Part shown: piece by piece, positions 18,155 to 28,528 of the stretch
Numbering within the stretch: the first letter of the stretch is position 1
Layout: each line of letters starts with the position of its first letter
Source: Curtobacterium sp. 458
GTDB lineage: Bacteria > Actinomycetota > Actinomycetes > Actinomycetales > Microbacteriaceae
Length of the DNA stretch: 64,000 nt
Assembly (NCBI RefSeq): GCF_030406605.1
Contig: NZ_CP129104.1
Location: 1,752,552-1,816,551, forward strand
Direction of reading: 5' to 3'
The notes under the pieces: model-generated
What the model saw: only the letters and a program-made list of their open reading frames with translations
Databases searched by the model: none
Told to the model about the DNA's origin: nothing
Program-made: the position numbers and the translations under genes

Positions 18155-19012
18155 ATGGACCGTGCTGCCCTCGCCGACTTCCTCCGCCGCCGCCGCGAGT
18201 CCCTGCGACCCGAGGACGTCGGCCTCGGGTCGGGCGCCCGCCGGCGGACGCCGGGTCTGCGGCGCGAGGAGGTCGCGGCCCTCGCGGGGATGTCCGCCGA
18301 CTACTACACCCGACTGGAGCAGCAGCGCGGGCCGCAGCCGTCCGAGCAGATGGTCGCCGCCGTCGCTCGCGCGCTCCGCTGCTCCCTCGACGAGCGCGAC
18401 CACCTGTTCCACCTGGCCGGCCACAACGCGCCGGTCCGGGTGCACCGTTCGGACCACGTCGACCCGGCGGTGCTCCGGGTGCTCGACCGGCTCGAGGACA
18501 CCCCGGCGATCGTGGTGAACGACCTCGGTGAGACCCTCGTCGAGAACCGGCTCGCGGCGGCACTCCTCGGCTCGACGGTGGACCTGCCGGGCAACGAGCG
18601 CTACCAGCCGTGGCGGTGGTTCACGACCGAGGCCGAGCGGGCGAAGTACGCGCCGGAGCAGCACGACCGCCTCGCGCGGGCACAGGTCGCGAGCCTCCGC
18701 GCGGCGGTGGGCGCTGCCGGCCCCGGGGACCGTCGGGCACAGCAGCTGATCGCCGACCTGGAGCGGGAGAGTCCCGCGTTCCGGGAGCTCTGGGCACTCC
18801 ACGAGGTCCGCACGCGCTGGGAGGACCACAAGACCTTCGTCCACCCGGAGCTGGGCCGCATCACCGTCGACTGCCAGGTGCTGCACACCGACAACCGGGC
18901 GCAGGCCCTCCTGCTCTTCACGGCGCCGCCCGGCACCGAGGACGCGCAGAAGCTCGAGCTCCTCGGCGTCGTCGGCTCGCAGCAGTTCGACGCATCCGGT
19001 GCGGCGAGGTAG
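18155..19012 (+). CDS. XRE-family regulator with MmyB-like ligand-binding domain
   Basis: 285 residues. N-terminal HTH (about 1-75): DFLRRRRESLRPEDVGL, then GLRREEVAALAGMSADYYTRLEQQRG, the typical MmyB-type helix-turn-helix. The C-terminal domain (about 100-285) carries the MmyB signature AIVVNDLGETLVENRLAAALLG and WEDHKTFVHPELGRITVDCQVL, a PAS-like lipid- or fatty-acid-binding fold in characterised members. ATG at 18155 is preferred over 18140: CACGAT ends 6 nt before it. Likely regulator of the divergent SDR. Confidence 0.88.
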   Translation: MDRAALADFLRRRRESLRPEDVGLGSGARRRTPGLRREEVAALAGMSADYYTRLEQQRGPQPSEQMVAAVARALRCSLDERDHLFHLAGHNAPVRVHRSDHVDPAVLRVLDRLEDTPAIVVNDLGETLVENRLAAALLGSTVDLPGNERYQPWRWFTTEAERAKYAPEQHDRLARAQVASLRAAVGAAGPGDRRAQQLIADLERESPAFRELWALHEVRTRWEDHKTFVHPELGRITVDCQVLHTDNRAQALLLFTAPPGTEDAQKLELLGVVGSQQFDASGAAR

Positions 19013-19052
19013 CACCGCGTCACACACCTGGCTCGCTGTCACACGCCGTGCC

Positions 19053-19058
19053 TAGGGT
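19053..19058 (+). promoter_or_regulatory. -10 element TAGGGT, leaderless start of ATP-grasp gene
   Basis: Six nt before the GTG at 19065. Confidence 0.55.
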
Positions 19059-19064
19059 GGGCAC

Positions 19065-20063
19065 GTGAGCTCTCCGCGCGTGTACGTCATCCACGAGAAC
19101 CCCGAGTGGTTCCCGCCGCTCGCCGCCGCCTTCGCAGCCGAGGGCGTCCCGGTCGAGGAGATCCTCCTCACCGACGGGCAGATCGACCTCGCCGCGGAGC
19201 CGGCGCCAGGCGTCTACTGGAGCCGGATGTCGGCGTCGAGCCACACCCGCGGCCACGAGCACAGCAAGGAGTACACCCGGGCGCTCCTCGGCTGGCTCGA
19301 GCGCTCCGGCCGGACGGTCGTGAACGGCAGCCACGTCCTCGAGCTCGAGGTGTCCAAGGTCGCCCAGCACGGCCTGCTGCGCGACGCCGGGTTCGACGTG
19401 CCGCGCACCACCGCGGTGTTCGGGGCAGCGGGGCTCAAGGACGCCGCCCGGACCTTCACGGGCGGGCAGGACGTCCCCTTCATCACGAAGCACAACCAGG
19501 GCGGCAAGGGCCTCGGGGTGCGCCGGTTCGACTCGCTCGCCGAGTTCGACGCGTACGTCGACAGCCCAGAGTTCGAGGCCCCGGTCGACGGCATCACCCT
19601 CCTGCAGGAGTACCTCACGGCCCGCGAGCCGTTCATCACGCGCCTCGAGTTCGTCGGCGGCGAGTTCGTCTACGCCGTCCGTGTCGACACGAGCGCCGGG
19701 AGCTTCGAGCTCTGCCCCGCCGACGCGTGCGAGGTCCCGCAGGCCATCGCCGGTGCCGTGTGCGACGTGCCGGGCACCGAGGCCCCGGCCGACGCGCCGG
19801 CCGCGTTCAGCGTCCGCGAGGACGTCACCGCGTCGCACCCGCTCGTGCAGCAGCTCCGCACGTTCCTGGCCGAGCAGCGCATCCCGATCGCGGGGGTCGA
19901 GTTCATGGAGACCACCGACGGCCGTCACGTCGTCTACGACATCAACACGAACACGAACTACAACCCCGCGGTCGAGGCCGTCGCACCGGTCTCGGGACCG
20001 CGCGCGATCGCGCGCTTCACCGGCGGCCTGCTGGCCGCGCAGTACCAGACCGCCGCGGTCTGA
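19065..20063 (+). CDS. ATP-grasp protein, RimK-like
   Basis: 332-residue ATP-grasp-fold protein, probably forming an amide or peptide-like bond; substrate unknown. Seen: an N-terminal pre-ATP-grasp region with YWSRMSASSHTRGHEHSKEY, the Lys/Gly-rich ATP-binding loop FITKHNQGGKGLGVRRF (about residues 138-154), LLQEYL, and Mg-binding GVEFMETTDGRHVVYDINTNTNY near residue 285-305. Length and motif order fit the RimK-like alpha-L-glutamate ligase group. GTG start fixed by TAGGGT 6 nt upstream. Followed by a hairpin of the GGCCTGGAGGC family and then the sfnG-like gene. Confidence 0.78.
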   Translation: MSSPRVYVIHENPEWFPPLAAAFAAEGVPVEEILLTDGQIDLAAEPAPGVYWSRMSASSHTRGHEHSKEYTRALLGWLERSGRTVVNGSHVLELEVSKVAQHGLLRDAGFDVPRTTAVFGAAGLKDAARTFTGGQDVPFITKHNQGGKGLGVRRFDSLAEFDAYVDSPEFEAPVDGITLLQEYLTAREPFITRLEFVGGEFVYAVRVDTSAGSFELCPADACEVPQAIAGAVCDVPGTEAPADAPAAFSVREDVTASHPLVQQLRTFLAEQRIPIAGVEFMETTDGRHVVYDINTNTNYNPAVEAVAPVSGPRAIARFTGGLLAAQYQTAAV

Positions 20064-20079
20064 GGACCAAGCCACCCAC

Positions 20080-20121
20080 GGCCTGGAGGCACGGTGCGGG
20101 CCCGCCCCGTGCCTCCAGGCC
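20080..20121. terminator. GGCCTGGAGGC hairpin family, copy 2
   Basis: 15-bp perfect arms GGCCTGGAGGCACGG / CCGTGCCTCCAGGCC around TGCGGGCCCGCC. It sits 17 nt after the ATP-grasp stop. 40 contiguous bases are identical to copy 6 at 57393-57436. Confidence 0.65.
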
Positions 20122-20149
20122 GGTACTCACCACCCAAGGAACCCACCCC

Positions 20150-21202
20150 GTGCGATTCGGATACTGGACCCCGCTCTTCGGCGGCTGGCTGCGCAACGTC
20201 GAGGACGAGGACATGCCCGTCACCTTCGACTACGTCAAGCGGCTCGCGCAGCGAGCCGAGCGCATCGGCTTCGACCTCACGCTCGTGCCGGAGCTGAACC
20301 TCAACGACATCAAGGGGACGGCCGCGCCGTCGCTCGAGGCGTGGTCGCTCGCGGCCGCCATCGCGGCGACGACCGAACGGCTCGAGATCATGGCGGCGAT
20401 GCGGCCCGGCTACCACCTGCCGGCCGTCACCGCGAAGCAGGCGGCGACGATCGACGACATCTCGTGCGGCCGCTTCACCTTCAACGTGGTGAGCGCCTGG
20501 TGGGCCGAGGAGGCCAAGCAGTACGGCGGGATCTTCTCGGAGCACGACGACCGCTACAAGCGCACCGCGGAGTTCGTCGAGGTGATGAAGGGCCTCTGGC
20601 GCGAGACGCCGTACTCGTTCCACGGCGAGTACTACGACGTCGAGAACGCCCACCTCGAACCGAAGCCGCGCGTGACGCCGCGCATCTACGCCGGCGGTGA
20701 GAGCGAGGCGGGCAAGGCCGCGATCACGGGCTACGCCGACGCGTACGTGACCCACGGCGGCACCGTCGAGGAGCTCCGGACGAAGATCGCCGAGATGCGC
20801 CGCCGGCGTGAGGACGCGGGGCTCGAGCCGTTCGAGGCGTTCGGGATGGCGGCGTACGTCATCGTCCGCGAGACCGAGGCGGAGGCACAGGCCGAGCTCG
20901 CGCGCATCACCGACGTGCAGCACGGCAAGGCCTACGAGTCCTACCAGGACTTCATCTCGAAGTCGCAGCTCGAGCACGTGCCGTCGCTCGAGGACTACTC
21001 CGTGTCGAACCGCGGGCTGCGCCCCGGTTTCGTCGGGACCCCCTCGCAGGTGGCCGACCGGATCAAGGAGTTCGAGGACGCCGGGGTCGACACCCTGCTG
21101 CTGCAGTTCTCGCCGCAGCTCGAGGAGATGGAGCGCTTCGGCGAGCAGGTCATCCCGCTCGTCCGCCCGTCGGTGCCAGTGCCGTCCGGGGCGGGCATCT
21201 GA
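20150..21202 (+). CDS. sfnG: LLM-class FMNH2-dependent monooxygenase, SfnG-like (dimethyl sulfone)
   Basis: 350-residue luciferase-like monooxygenase that would use FMNH2 and O2 to cleave a C-S bond; SfnG members convert dimethyl sulfone to methanesulfinate. Seen: FGYWTPLFGGWLRN, RAERIGFDLTLVPELNLNDIKG, FTFNVVSAWWAEEAKQYG, DDRYKRTAEFVEVMKGLW, RIYAGGESEAGK and SLEDYSVSNRGLRPGFVGTP, which fit SfnG better than SsuD. GTG at 20150 with AAGGA about 10 nt upstream. Its TGA overlaps the ATG of the metY-like gene, so the pair forms a sulfur-acquisition unit. No flavin reductase or SsuABC transporter is adjacent. Confidence 0.8.
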   Translation: MRFGYWTPLFGGWLRNVEDEDMPVTFDYVKRLAQRAERIGFDLTLVPELNLNDIKGTAAPSLEAWSLAAAIAATTERLEIMAAMRPGYHLPAVTAKQAATIDDISCGRFTFNVVSAWWAEEAKQYGGIFSEHDDRYKRTAEFVEVMKGLWRETPYSFHGEYYDVENAHLEPKPRVTPRIYAGGESEAGKAAITGYADAYVTHGGTVEELRTKIAEMRRRREDAGLEPFEAFGMAAYVIVRETEAEAQAELARITDVQHGKAYESYQDFISKSQLEHVPSLEDYSVSNRGLRPGFVGTPSQVADRIKEFEDAGVDTLLLQFSPQLEEMERFGEQVIPLVRPSVPVPSGAGI

Positions 21203-22506
21203 TGGCTGCGGTCGAGGACGACTGGGCCTTCGAGACCCGGCAGATCCGAGCAGGGTTCAAGGCTGACCCGGGTTGGGGCGCGAACGTGCCGCCGATCGCG
21301 CAGAGCGCCGCGTTCGTGTACCCCTCGGGGGAGGACGCCGCAGCGCGGTTCCTGCTCGACGCACCGGGCCACACGTACTCGCGCGTGAACAACCCGTCGG
21401 CCGCCGCGCTGGAACGGCGCATCGCGGACCTCGAGGGCGGGGTGAGTGCGCTCGCGCTGGCCTCGGGACAGGCCGCCACGTCCCTCGCGGTGCTCGGTGT
21501 CGCTCGTGCCGGGGACCACGTGGTGTCGAGCGCTTCCCTGTACGGCGCGACGTACACGCTCTTCGCGTCGACCCTCCGAGACCTCGGCATCACGTTCACC
21601 TTCGTGCAGGACCCCACCGACCTCGCCGAGTGGGCGGCTGCCGTCCGTCCGGAGACCCGGGCGTTCTTCGGTGAGTCCATCCCGAACCCGCGCGGCGACG
21701 TGCTCGACTTCGCGGGCGTCGCCGGTGTCGCGCACGAGGCCGGCGTGCCGCTCATCGTCGACAACACCATCGCGACGCCCTGGCTCGTGCGTCCGATCGA
21801 GCACGGTGCGGACATCGTCGTGCACTCGGCGACGAAGTACCTCGCCGGCCACGGCAGCGCGATCGCCGGGCTGATCGTCGACTCGGGGAAGTTCGACTGG
21901 GCGGCGCACCCGGACAAGTACCCGCAGCTGACCAGCGTCGAGCACTCCGGGTTCGCCGGGACGGACTTCGCGGCGAAGTTCGGTCCGCGAGCGTTCATAC
22001 AGCGCACCCGCTCGAAGCTCTCCGCCGACCTCGGCCCGGCGATCGCCCCGTTCACGGCGTTCCTCGTGCTGCAGGGCATCCAGACGCTGTCGCTGCGGAT
22101 GGAGCGGCACGTGTCGAACGCCGCCGCCGTGGCGTCCTGGCTCGATGCGCACGACCAGGTCCTCGGCGTGCACTACGCCGGGCTGCCCTCGTCGCCGTGG
22201 CACGCGTTGGCGCAGCGCTACGTGCCGGCCGGGCCGTCCGCCGTGCTGGCGTTCGACCTCGACGGCGGGCTCGAGGCCGGTCGTCGGTTCGTCGGGGCCC
22301 TCGAGCTGTTCGACCACGTCTCGAACATCGGTGACGTCCGATCGCTCGTCGTGCACCCGGCGTCGACCACGCACGTGCAGATGACGCCGTCCGAGCGTGC
22401 GGCAGCGGGAGTCGGCGAGGGCCTCATCCGTCTGTCGATCGGGCTCGAGCACATCGACGACGTCCTCGCGGACCTCGGGCGGGGGTTCGCGGCCGCACGG
22501 CCGTAG
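21202..22506 (+). CDS. metY: O-acetylhomoserine (thiol)-lyase, MetY-like PLP enzyme
   Basis: 434-residue Cys/Met-metabolism PLP enzyme (fold type I) forming homocysteine from O-acetylhomoserine and sulfide. Seen: FETRQIRAGF opening, YSRVNNPSAAALERRIADLEGG, VDNTIATPWLVRP (PLP Asp), and the Schiff-base Lys in HSATKYLAGHGSAIAG about residue 210. The length and the extra insert GKFDWAAHPDKYPQ indicate OAH sulfhydrylase rather than cystathionine gamma-synthase. Start overlaps the upstream TGA by 1 nt. Coupling to the SfnG-like gene suggests use of sulfur released from organosulfur compounds. Confidence 0.9.
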   Translation: MAAVEDDWAFETRQIRAGFKADPGWGANVPPIAQSAAFVYPSGEDAAARFLLDAPGHTYSRVNNPSAAALERRIADLEGGVSALALASGQAATSLAVLGVARAGDHVVSSASLYGATYTLFASTLRDLGITFTFVQDPTDLAEWAAAVRPETRAFFGESIPNPRGDVLDFAGVAGVAHEAGVPLIVDNTIATPWLVRPIEHGADIVVHSATKYLAGHGSAIAGLIVDSGKFDWAAHPDKYPQLTSVEHSGFAGTDFAAKFGPRAFIQRTRSKLSADLGPAIAPFTAFLVLQGIQTLSLRMERHVSNAAAVASWLDAHDQVLGVHYAGLPSSPWHALAQRYVPAGPSAVLAFDLDGGLEAGRRFVGALELFDHVSNIGDVRSLVVHPASTTHVQMTPSERAAAGVGEGLIRLSIGLEHIDDVLADLGRGFAAARP

Positions 22507-22575
22507 CCGGCTGCCCGCTGGAGCGGGTGCCGGCGGCTCGGCCGTCACGCGCAGGAACGTGCTCCGGCCGCGGGA

Positions 22576-22581
22576 TAGGTT
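22576..22581 (+). promoter_or_regulatory. -10 element TAGGTT, leaderless start of ispE
   Basis: Six nt before the ATG at 22588. Confidence 0.6.
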
Positions 22582-22587
22582 GGAGCC

Positions 22588-23520
22588 ATGACCTCGTTGG
22601 CCGCACCGACCCGCGTGCGGACGCGCGCCCCCGGCAAGATCAACGTGTTCCTGTCCGTCGGTGCGCTGCAGGACGACGGCTACCACGACGTCGCGACGGC
22701 GTACCAGGCGGTGTCGCTCTACGAGGACGTGATCGCCGAGCCGGCCGATGACTTCTCGGTCTCCTTCACGGGGCCGATCGACACCACGGCGGTGCCCACG
22801 GACGAGTCGAACCTCGCGATCCGGGCAGCCCGGCTCGTCGCGGACGCGTCGGGACACCGCGGTGGGGTCCGTCTGACGATCGAGAAGCACGTCCCCGTCG
22901 CCGGCGGGATGGGCGGGGGATCAGCGGACGCCGCGGCCACCCTGCTGGCGGTCGACACGCTCTGGGGGACCGCCCTCGGCCGCGATGAACTCCTGCGGCT
23001 CGCCGCACAGCTCGGCGCCGACGTCCCGTTCGCGTTCGCCGGCGGCACCGCGGTCGGCACCGGACGGGGCGACGAGCTCAGCCCGGCTCTGGCCAAGGGG
23101 GAGTTCCGGTGGGTGCTGGCGCTCAGCGACTCCGGACTCTCGACACCCGCCGTCTACCGTGCGCTCGACGAGCACCGGGAGCGGTACCGGGCCGACATCG
23201 CCCCGGCGCCCACGACCCCGGTGGTCGAGGCGAACGTGCTCCAGGCGCTCCGCGCGGGTGACCCGGACCTGCTCGCCGACTGCCTGCACAACGACCTGCA
23301 GGCCCCGGCGATGCGGCTCCAGCCCTCGCTCGCGGAGACGCTCGAGATCGGCGAGAAGGCCGGGGCGCTCGCAGGACTCGTGTCCGGGAGCGGACCGACG
23401 GTGGCGTTCCTCGTGGCGGACCGGGACGCCGCGCTCGAGGTGCAGGTGGAGCTCAGCGCCGCCGGGCTGGTGGCGGTCCGTGCCGCGGGCCCGGTGCACG
23501 GCGCCCGCGTCGTGCACTGA
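22588..23520 (+). CDS. ispE: 4-diphosphocytidyl-2-C-methyl-D-erythritol kinase
   Basis: 310-residue GHMP kinase of the MEP isoprenoid pathway, phosphorylating CDP-ME at the 2-OH. Seen: [12 protein letters not shown] at the N-terminus, [23 protein letters not shown] loop [18 protein letters not shown] about residue 108, and motif [16 protein letters not shown] about residue 267. Start fixed by TAGGTT 6 nt upstream. The stop codon lies inside the first copy of a 14-bp tandem repeat that continues past the gene. Confidence 0.95.
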   Translation: MTSLAAPTRVRTRAPGKINVFLSVGALQDDGYHDVATAYQAVSLYEDVIAEPADDFSVSFTGPIDTTAVPTDESNLAIRAARLVADASGHRGGVRLTIEKHVPVAGGMGGGSADAAATLLAVDTLWGTALGRDELLRLAAQLGADVPFAFAGGTAVGTGRGDELSPALAKGEFRWVLALSDSGLSTPAVYRALDEHRERYRADIAPAPTTPVVEANVLQALRAGDPDLLADCLHNDLQAPAMRLQPSLAETLEIGEKAGALAGLVSGSGPTVAFLVADRDAALEVQVELSAAGLVAVRAAGPVHGARVVH

Positions 23521-23552
23521 CAGTCGTGCACTGACGCTCGTGCACTGACAGC
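23511..23552. repeat. Three tandem 14-bp copies CGTGCACTGAC(A/G)(G/C)(T/C) across the ispE stop
   Basis: Copies 23511-23524, 23525-23538 and 23539-23552. The first contains the ispE stop; each copy brings its own TGA. Confidence 0.8.
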
Positions 23553-23587
23553 GGACGCGCCGTACGGCGGCCGGCCGGCCCTGCTGC

Positions 23588-25225
23588 TCAGGAGCGCTTG
23601 TACTCCGTGAGCACCACGGTGCCGGTCTTCCAGTGCTGCACGGCGGTGAAGCCGTGCTCCGCGAGGACCTGCGTGGTCTCGGGCTCGATGTTCCGCGCCT
23701 TGACGGTCCCGCCCACGAACCACACGGTGTCGATGTCGCCGAGTCGGCTCGGGATGGTCGAGGAGAGGTCGCCGTTCTGGTCCCAGAGGACGCCGGCGGC
23801 GGGTCCGTCCTTCCGCACGGCGAGGTCGGTCATGCCGGCGAACGCGTTCGGGTAGGACTGCCGGATGATGTCGGCGGTCGTTCCGGGGTGGCCGTAGACG
23901 CTGCCGAAGACGACTCCCTCGTCGCTGTCGCGCTGCTGCGACCGCTCGGAGGCGATGATCGAGGCGGCCACGGACCACGTGGAGTCCTGCTTCGACCGGG
24001 GGAGCTTGACCAGCACGGACGTCGGGACCGACAGGACGAGCACGGCGACGAGCGCCCCGGCGAGCAGTGCACGCTTCCGGATGACCGTGATGCCGAGCGC
24101 GATGAGCAGCGCCACGAACGGCAGGCTCAACGTGGCGTACTTCGGCGTGTAGAGGTGTCGGCCCATCGCGGTGGCGACGAGGAGTGCGAGCGTCGGAACC
24201 ACGACGAGCGGCAGCGCGACGCGGACGGCCTGGGCGCGGAACAGCGACCGGACCGTGGCCGACGAGCGGTGCGCCGCGACCAGGGCGGTGACGACGCCGA
24301 GGACCATGAGCGCCCACGCGACGGCGGCGTACACGTCGACGCCACCGAACCAGGCCGTCGCGAACACCTGCGCGAACGTGCGGTCGTTGATCGGGGCGAG
24401 CCAGGCGACCTGCTTGGACTGGCTGGCGACGGCGGCCACGAACGGTGTGACCGCGACGAGGACGACGACCGAGACGATCGCCCAGCGCAACAGGGAGCCG
24501 CCCGGTGCGAGGGGGCGGACTCCGTGGTCGGCGCTCCGGGCACGGCGGTCGGCGAGCATCGTCCACAGGAAGGTCACGCCGTGCGCCACGACCGCGAGGG
24601 CGAGGTAGACGTTGAAGGTGATCGCGACGACGGCGAGGAGGGCGTACGCCACCCACCAGTGGAGACTCCGGCCGGACCGGGACCGACGGACGGCGGTCAG
24701 CCCGACGAGCGTCAGGCACACCGCGAACGTCGTGATGGTCGCGTACGAGCGTCCTTCGCTGCCGGCCCACTGCACACGGGGGAGTGCGAGGAACACGAGC
24801 CCCGCGGCGATGCCGAACCGCCGCCCGCCGAGGCGACGCCCGAGTGCGACCACGAGTCCGGCGGCGACGCCGATCGCCAGGGCGCTCGGGAAGCGGAGCG
24901 TGAACGGCGTGTACCCCACGAGCCAGAACCACCCGTGCATGAGCGCGTAGTACAGCCCGTGCACGGCGTCGACGTTGTGCAGCTCCGCCCAGAGCTGCGG
25001 CCACGTGCGCTGGGCGCTCGTGACGGTGGCGGCCTCGTCGTACCAGAGCGACGGGACCCAGGCGAAGGCGGCGGCCACGAGGACCCCGAGGGCGCCGACC
25101 GTGAGCTCGGGCGTCCGGACGACGGCGACGCGCACGCCGCTCGGGACCGCCCGCAGACGCTCCCGCACCGAGGCCGTGGACAGGCCTGGCTGCACCCTGA
25201 TGGTGTCGGTACGGGGGGAACTCAC
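23588..25225 (-). CDS. Membrane glycosyltransferase (GT39/ArnT-like, GT-C fold)
   Basis: 545-residue polytopic GT-C glycosyltransferase, probably using a polyprenyl-phosphate sugar on the outer face of the membrane. Seen: LWYDEAATVTSAQRTW with the catalytic-loop Asp-Glu about residue 56, LHNVDAVHGLYYALMHGWF, an RFPSALAIG segment and about ten hydrophobic helices, then a soluble C-terminal domain from about residue 420. The frame stays open for 1.5 kb upstream, overlapping the moeB region on the other strand. GTG at 25225 is chosen because TACGGT lies 7 nt upstream and the hydrophobic domain follows at the usual distance. Acceptor unknown. Confidence 0.8.
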   Translation of the reverse strand: MSSPRTDTIRVQPGLSTASVRERLRAVPSGVRVAVVRTPELTVGALGVLVAAAFAWVPSLWYDEAATVTSAQRTWPQLWAELHNVDAVHGLYYALMHGWFWLVGYTPFTLRFPSALAIGVAAGLVVALGRRLGGRRFGIAAGLVFLALPRVQWAGSEGRSYATITTFAVCLTLVGLTAVRRSRSGRSLHWWVAYALLAVVAITFNVYLALAVVAHGVTFLWTMLADRRARSADHGVRPLAPGGSLLRWAIVSVVVLVAVTPFVAAVASQSKQVAWLAPINDRTFAQVFATAWFGGVDVYAAVAWALMVLGVVTALVAAHRSSATVRSLFRAQAVRVALPLVVVPTLALLVATAMGRHLYTPKYATLSLPFVALLIALGITVIRKRALLAGALVAVLVLSVPTSVLVKLPRSKQDSTWSVAASIIASERSQQRDSDEGVVFGSVYGHPGTTADIIRQSYPNAFAGMTDLAVRKDGPAAGVLWDQNGDLSSTIPSRLGDIDTVWFVGGTVKARNIEPETTQVLAEHGFTAVQHWKTGTVVLTEYKRS

Positions 25226-25232
25226 GCCCTGC

Positions 25233-25238
25233 ACCGTA
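25233..25238 (-). promoter_or_regulatory. -10 element TACGGT, leaderless start of glycosyltransferase gene
   Basis: Seven nt before the GTG at 25225. Confidence 0.5.
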
Positions 25239-25334
25239 TCCGGGCGGCCTGGGCGAGTGCCGGGGTGCACCGTGCCGTCCACTGAGAGTTCACATGCCGG
25301 TTCCGTGCCGGAGCACGGACTATCGTCAGGCACC

Positions 25335-25750
25335 ATGACGATGCTCCGGATCCGCGACGCGGCGACGTACCTCGGGGTGAGCGACGACACCGTCCGACGA
25401 CTCGTCGACGGCGGGACCTTCACCCGCCACGACGACGGTGCGGGCCGTGCGGTGGTCGACGGGCGGGAGCTCGCCGAGCACGCCCGACGTCGGGGCGCGC
25501 AACTCGGCGACCCGTCGGGTGTCCGGAGCTCGGCGCGCAACCGCTTCGTGGGGATCGTGACCGACCTGGTGGTCGACGGGGTGATGGCCCAGGTCGAGCT
25601 GCAGAGCGGCCCGCACCGGGTCGTGTCGCTGATGAGTGCCGAGGCAGCACGCGACCTCGGGCTCGAGGTCGGTTCGGTCGCGGTCGCGTCGGTGAAGGCC
25701 ACGATGGTGTCCGTCGAGGTCCCGGAGCCCGACCCCACGGCGGGCCGCGA

Positions 25751-25754
<4 letters not shown>
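25335..25754 (+). CDS. HTH plus TOBE molybdate-binding regulator
   Basis: 139 residues. N-terminal MerR/excisionase-like HTH (MLRIRDAATYLGVSDDTVRRLVDGG, residues 3-27). C-terminal TOBE/Mop domain (about 66-130): SARNRFVGIVTDLVVDGVMAQVEL and SLMSAEAARDLGLEVGSVAVASVKATMVSVEV, the fold that binds molybdate. A compact analogue of ModE. First gene of a run of overlapping genes leading into modABC, so it probably senses molybdate and regulates this cluster. TATCGT lies 8 nt before the ATG. Confidence 0.85.
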
Positions 25755-26889
<1,135 letters not shown>

Positions 26890-26893
<4 letters not shown>

Positions 26894-27690
26894 AGACGCT
26901 CCTGCGGACGACAGCCCTGACCACCGGCGTCATCGCGGCGCTCGCGCTCGCGGGGTGCTCCGCGCAGGGCGCACCCACGGCGACGGACTCCGCGTCCTCG
27001 TCGTCCGGCGCGCTCTCCGGTTCGATCACGGTCTTCGCCGCCGCGTCGCTCCAGCAGACGTTCACCACGCTCGGCGACCGCTTCGAGCAGGCGCACCCCG
27101 GCACGACGATCCGGTTCTCGTTCGCCGGGTCGAGCGACCTCGTCACCCAGATCCGCAACGGCGCACCCGCGGACGTGTTCGCCTCCGCGGACGAGGCCAA
27201 CATGGACAAGATCGTGAAGACCGACGTGGCGGCCGGGTCACCGCGGGTCTTCGCGACGAACACCCTCGAGATCGCCGTCGCCCCCGGCAACCCGGAGCAC
27301 GTCACCGGCCTCGACGACCTCACCCGCGACGGGCTGCAGGTCGTCACGTGCGCCGCGCCGGTGCCGTGCGGCGCGGCCTCGGCGAAGGTCGAACGGGCCA
27401 CCGGCATCGAGCTCCGCCCGGTGAGCGAGGAGCAGTCCGTGACGGACGTCCTCGGCAAGGTGGAGTCGGGGCAGGCGGACGCGGGTCTGGTCTACGTCAC
27501 CGACGTCGAGGGTTCGGACGGCAAGGTCGACGGCGTCCGGTTCGACGAGGCCTCGGAGGCGGTCAACACCTACCCGATCGGGGTGCTCAAGGAATCGACG
27601 GACCCCGAGCTCGCGAAGGCGTTCACCGCCTACGTCCTGTCCGAGGCGGGCCAGAAGGTGCTCGCCGACGCCGGCTTCGGGAAGCCCTGA
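26890..27690 (+). CDS. modA: Molybdate ABC transporter, substrate-binding lipoprotein ModA
   Basis: 266-residue periplasmic-type binding protein anchored as a lipoprotein. Signal peptide residues 1-22 with lipobox LALAGC; a Ser/Thr-rich linker ([11 protein letters not shown]) follows. Mature domain: [18 protein letters not shown] (oxyanion-binding Ser), [26 protein letters not shown], and C-terminal [13 protein letters not shown] with [11 protein letters not shown], all ModA signatures. GTG start overlaps the moeB stop. First gene of modABC. Confidence 0.95.
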
Positions 27691-27694
27691 CCCG

Positions 27695-28528
27695 GTGCCC
27701 GCCCGGCAGACCCGACAGCCCAGCCCGCCGCGCCGGTCCCGCCGGCGCGGTCAGTCCGTCCCGTGGTGGCTCCCGGTCCCGGCGGCACTCGGCGGTCTGT
27801 TCGTCGTCGTGCCCGTCCTCGCGATGGTCGGCCGTGTCGACTGGGGGTCGTTCGTCGCGCTCGTCACCTCGCCGGCGTCCCGCACCGCCCTCGGACTGAG
27901 CCTCGGCACCGCGGCCGCGACCACCGGCATCGCCTTCGTCCTCGGCTACCCGCTCGCCGTGGTGTTCGCCCGGTCGATGTCGCGGTGGACCGGGGTGGCC
28001 CGCGCCGTCGTGCTGCTGCCGCTCGTCCTGCCGCCCGTCGTCGGCGGCCTGGCGCTCCTCGCGGCGTTCGGCAGGCTCGGCCCGATCGGCGCGTTCCTCG
28101 ACGACCACGGGGTGCGGATCGCGTTCACCACGGCCGCGGTCGTCATCGCACAGACCTTCGTGTCGATGCCGTTCCTGGTGTCGTCGATCGAGGGTGCGCT
28201 CCGCGTCGGCGGCGACCGGTACGAACGGGTCGCGGCGACCCTCGGCGCGAGCCCCACCCGCACCTTCCTGACCGTCACCACGCCGCGGATCCTCCCGGGC
28301 ATCACGGCAGGGCTCGTCCTCTGCTTCGCCCGGGCCCTCGGTGAGTTCGGCGCCACCCTGACCTTCGCCGGCAGCCTGCAGGGCGTGACGCGGACCCTCC
28401 CGCTCGAGATCTACCTCCAGCGCGAGATCGACCCCGACACCGCGGTCGCGCTCTCGCTCGTGCTGGTCGTCGTCGCCGTGGTCGTCATCGGCGTCTCGTC
28501 GCTGCGCAACCGGAGCGTGCTCGCGTGA
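27695..28528 (+). CDS. modB: Molybdate ABC transporter permease ModB
   Basis: 277-residue inner-membrane permease with about six TM helices. A basic Pro/Arg-rich cytoplasmic N-terminus ([17 protein letters not shown]) precedes them. EAA coupling loop: [47 protein letters not shown] and [15 protein letters not shown] are typical of ModB. GTG start 4 nt after the modA stop; overlaps modC by 4 nt. Confidence 0.94.
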   Translation: MPARQTRQPSPPRRSRRRGQSVPWWLPVPAALGGLFVVVPVLAMVGRVDWGSFVALVTSPASRTALGLSLGTAAATTGIAFVLGYPLAVVFARSMSRWTGVARAVVLLPLVLPPVVGGLALLAAFGRLGPIGAFLDDHGVRIAFTTAAVVIAQTFVSMPFLVSSIEGALRVGGDRYERVAATLGASPTRTFLTVTTPRILPGITAGLVLCFARALGEFGATLTFAGSLQGVTRTLPLEIYLQREIDPDTAVALSLVLVVVAVVVIGVSSLRNRSVLA

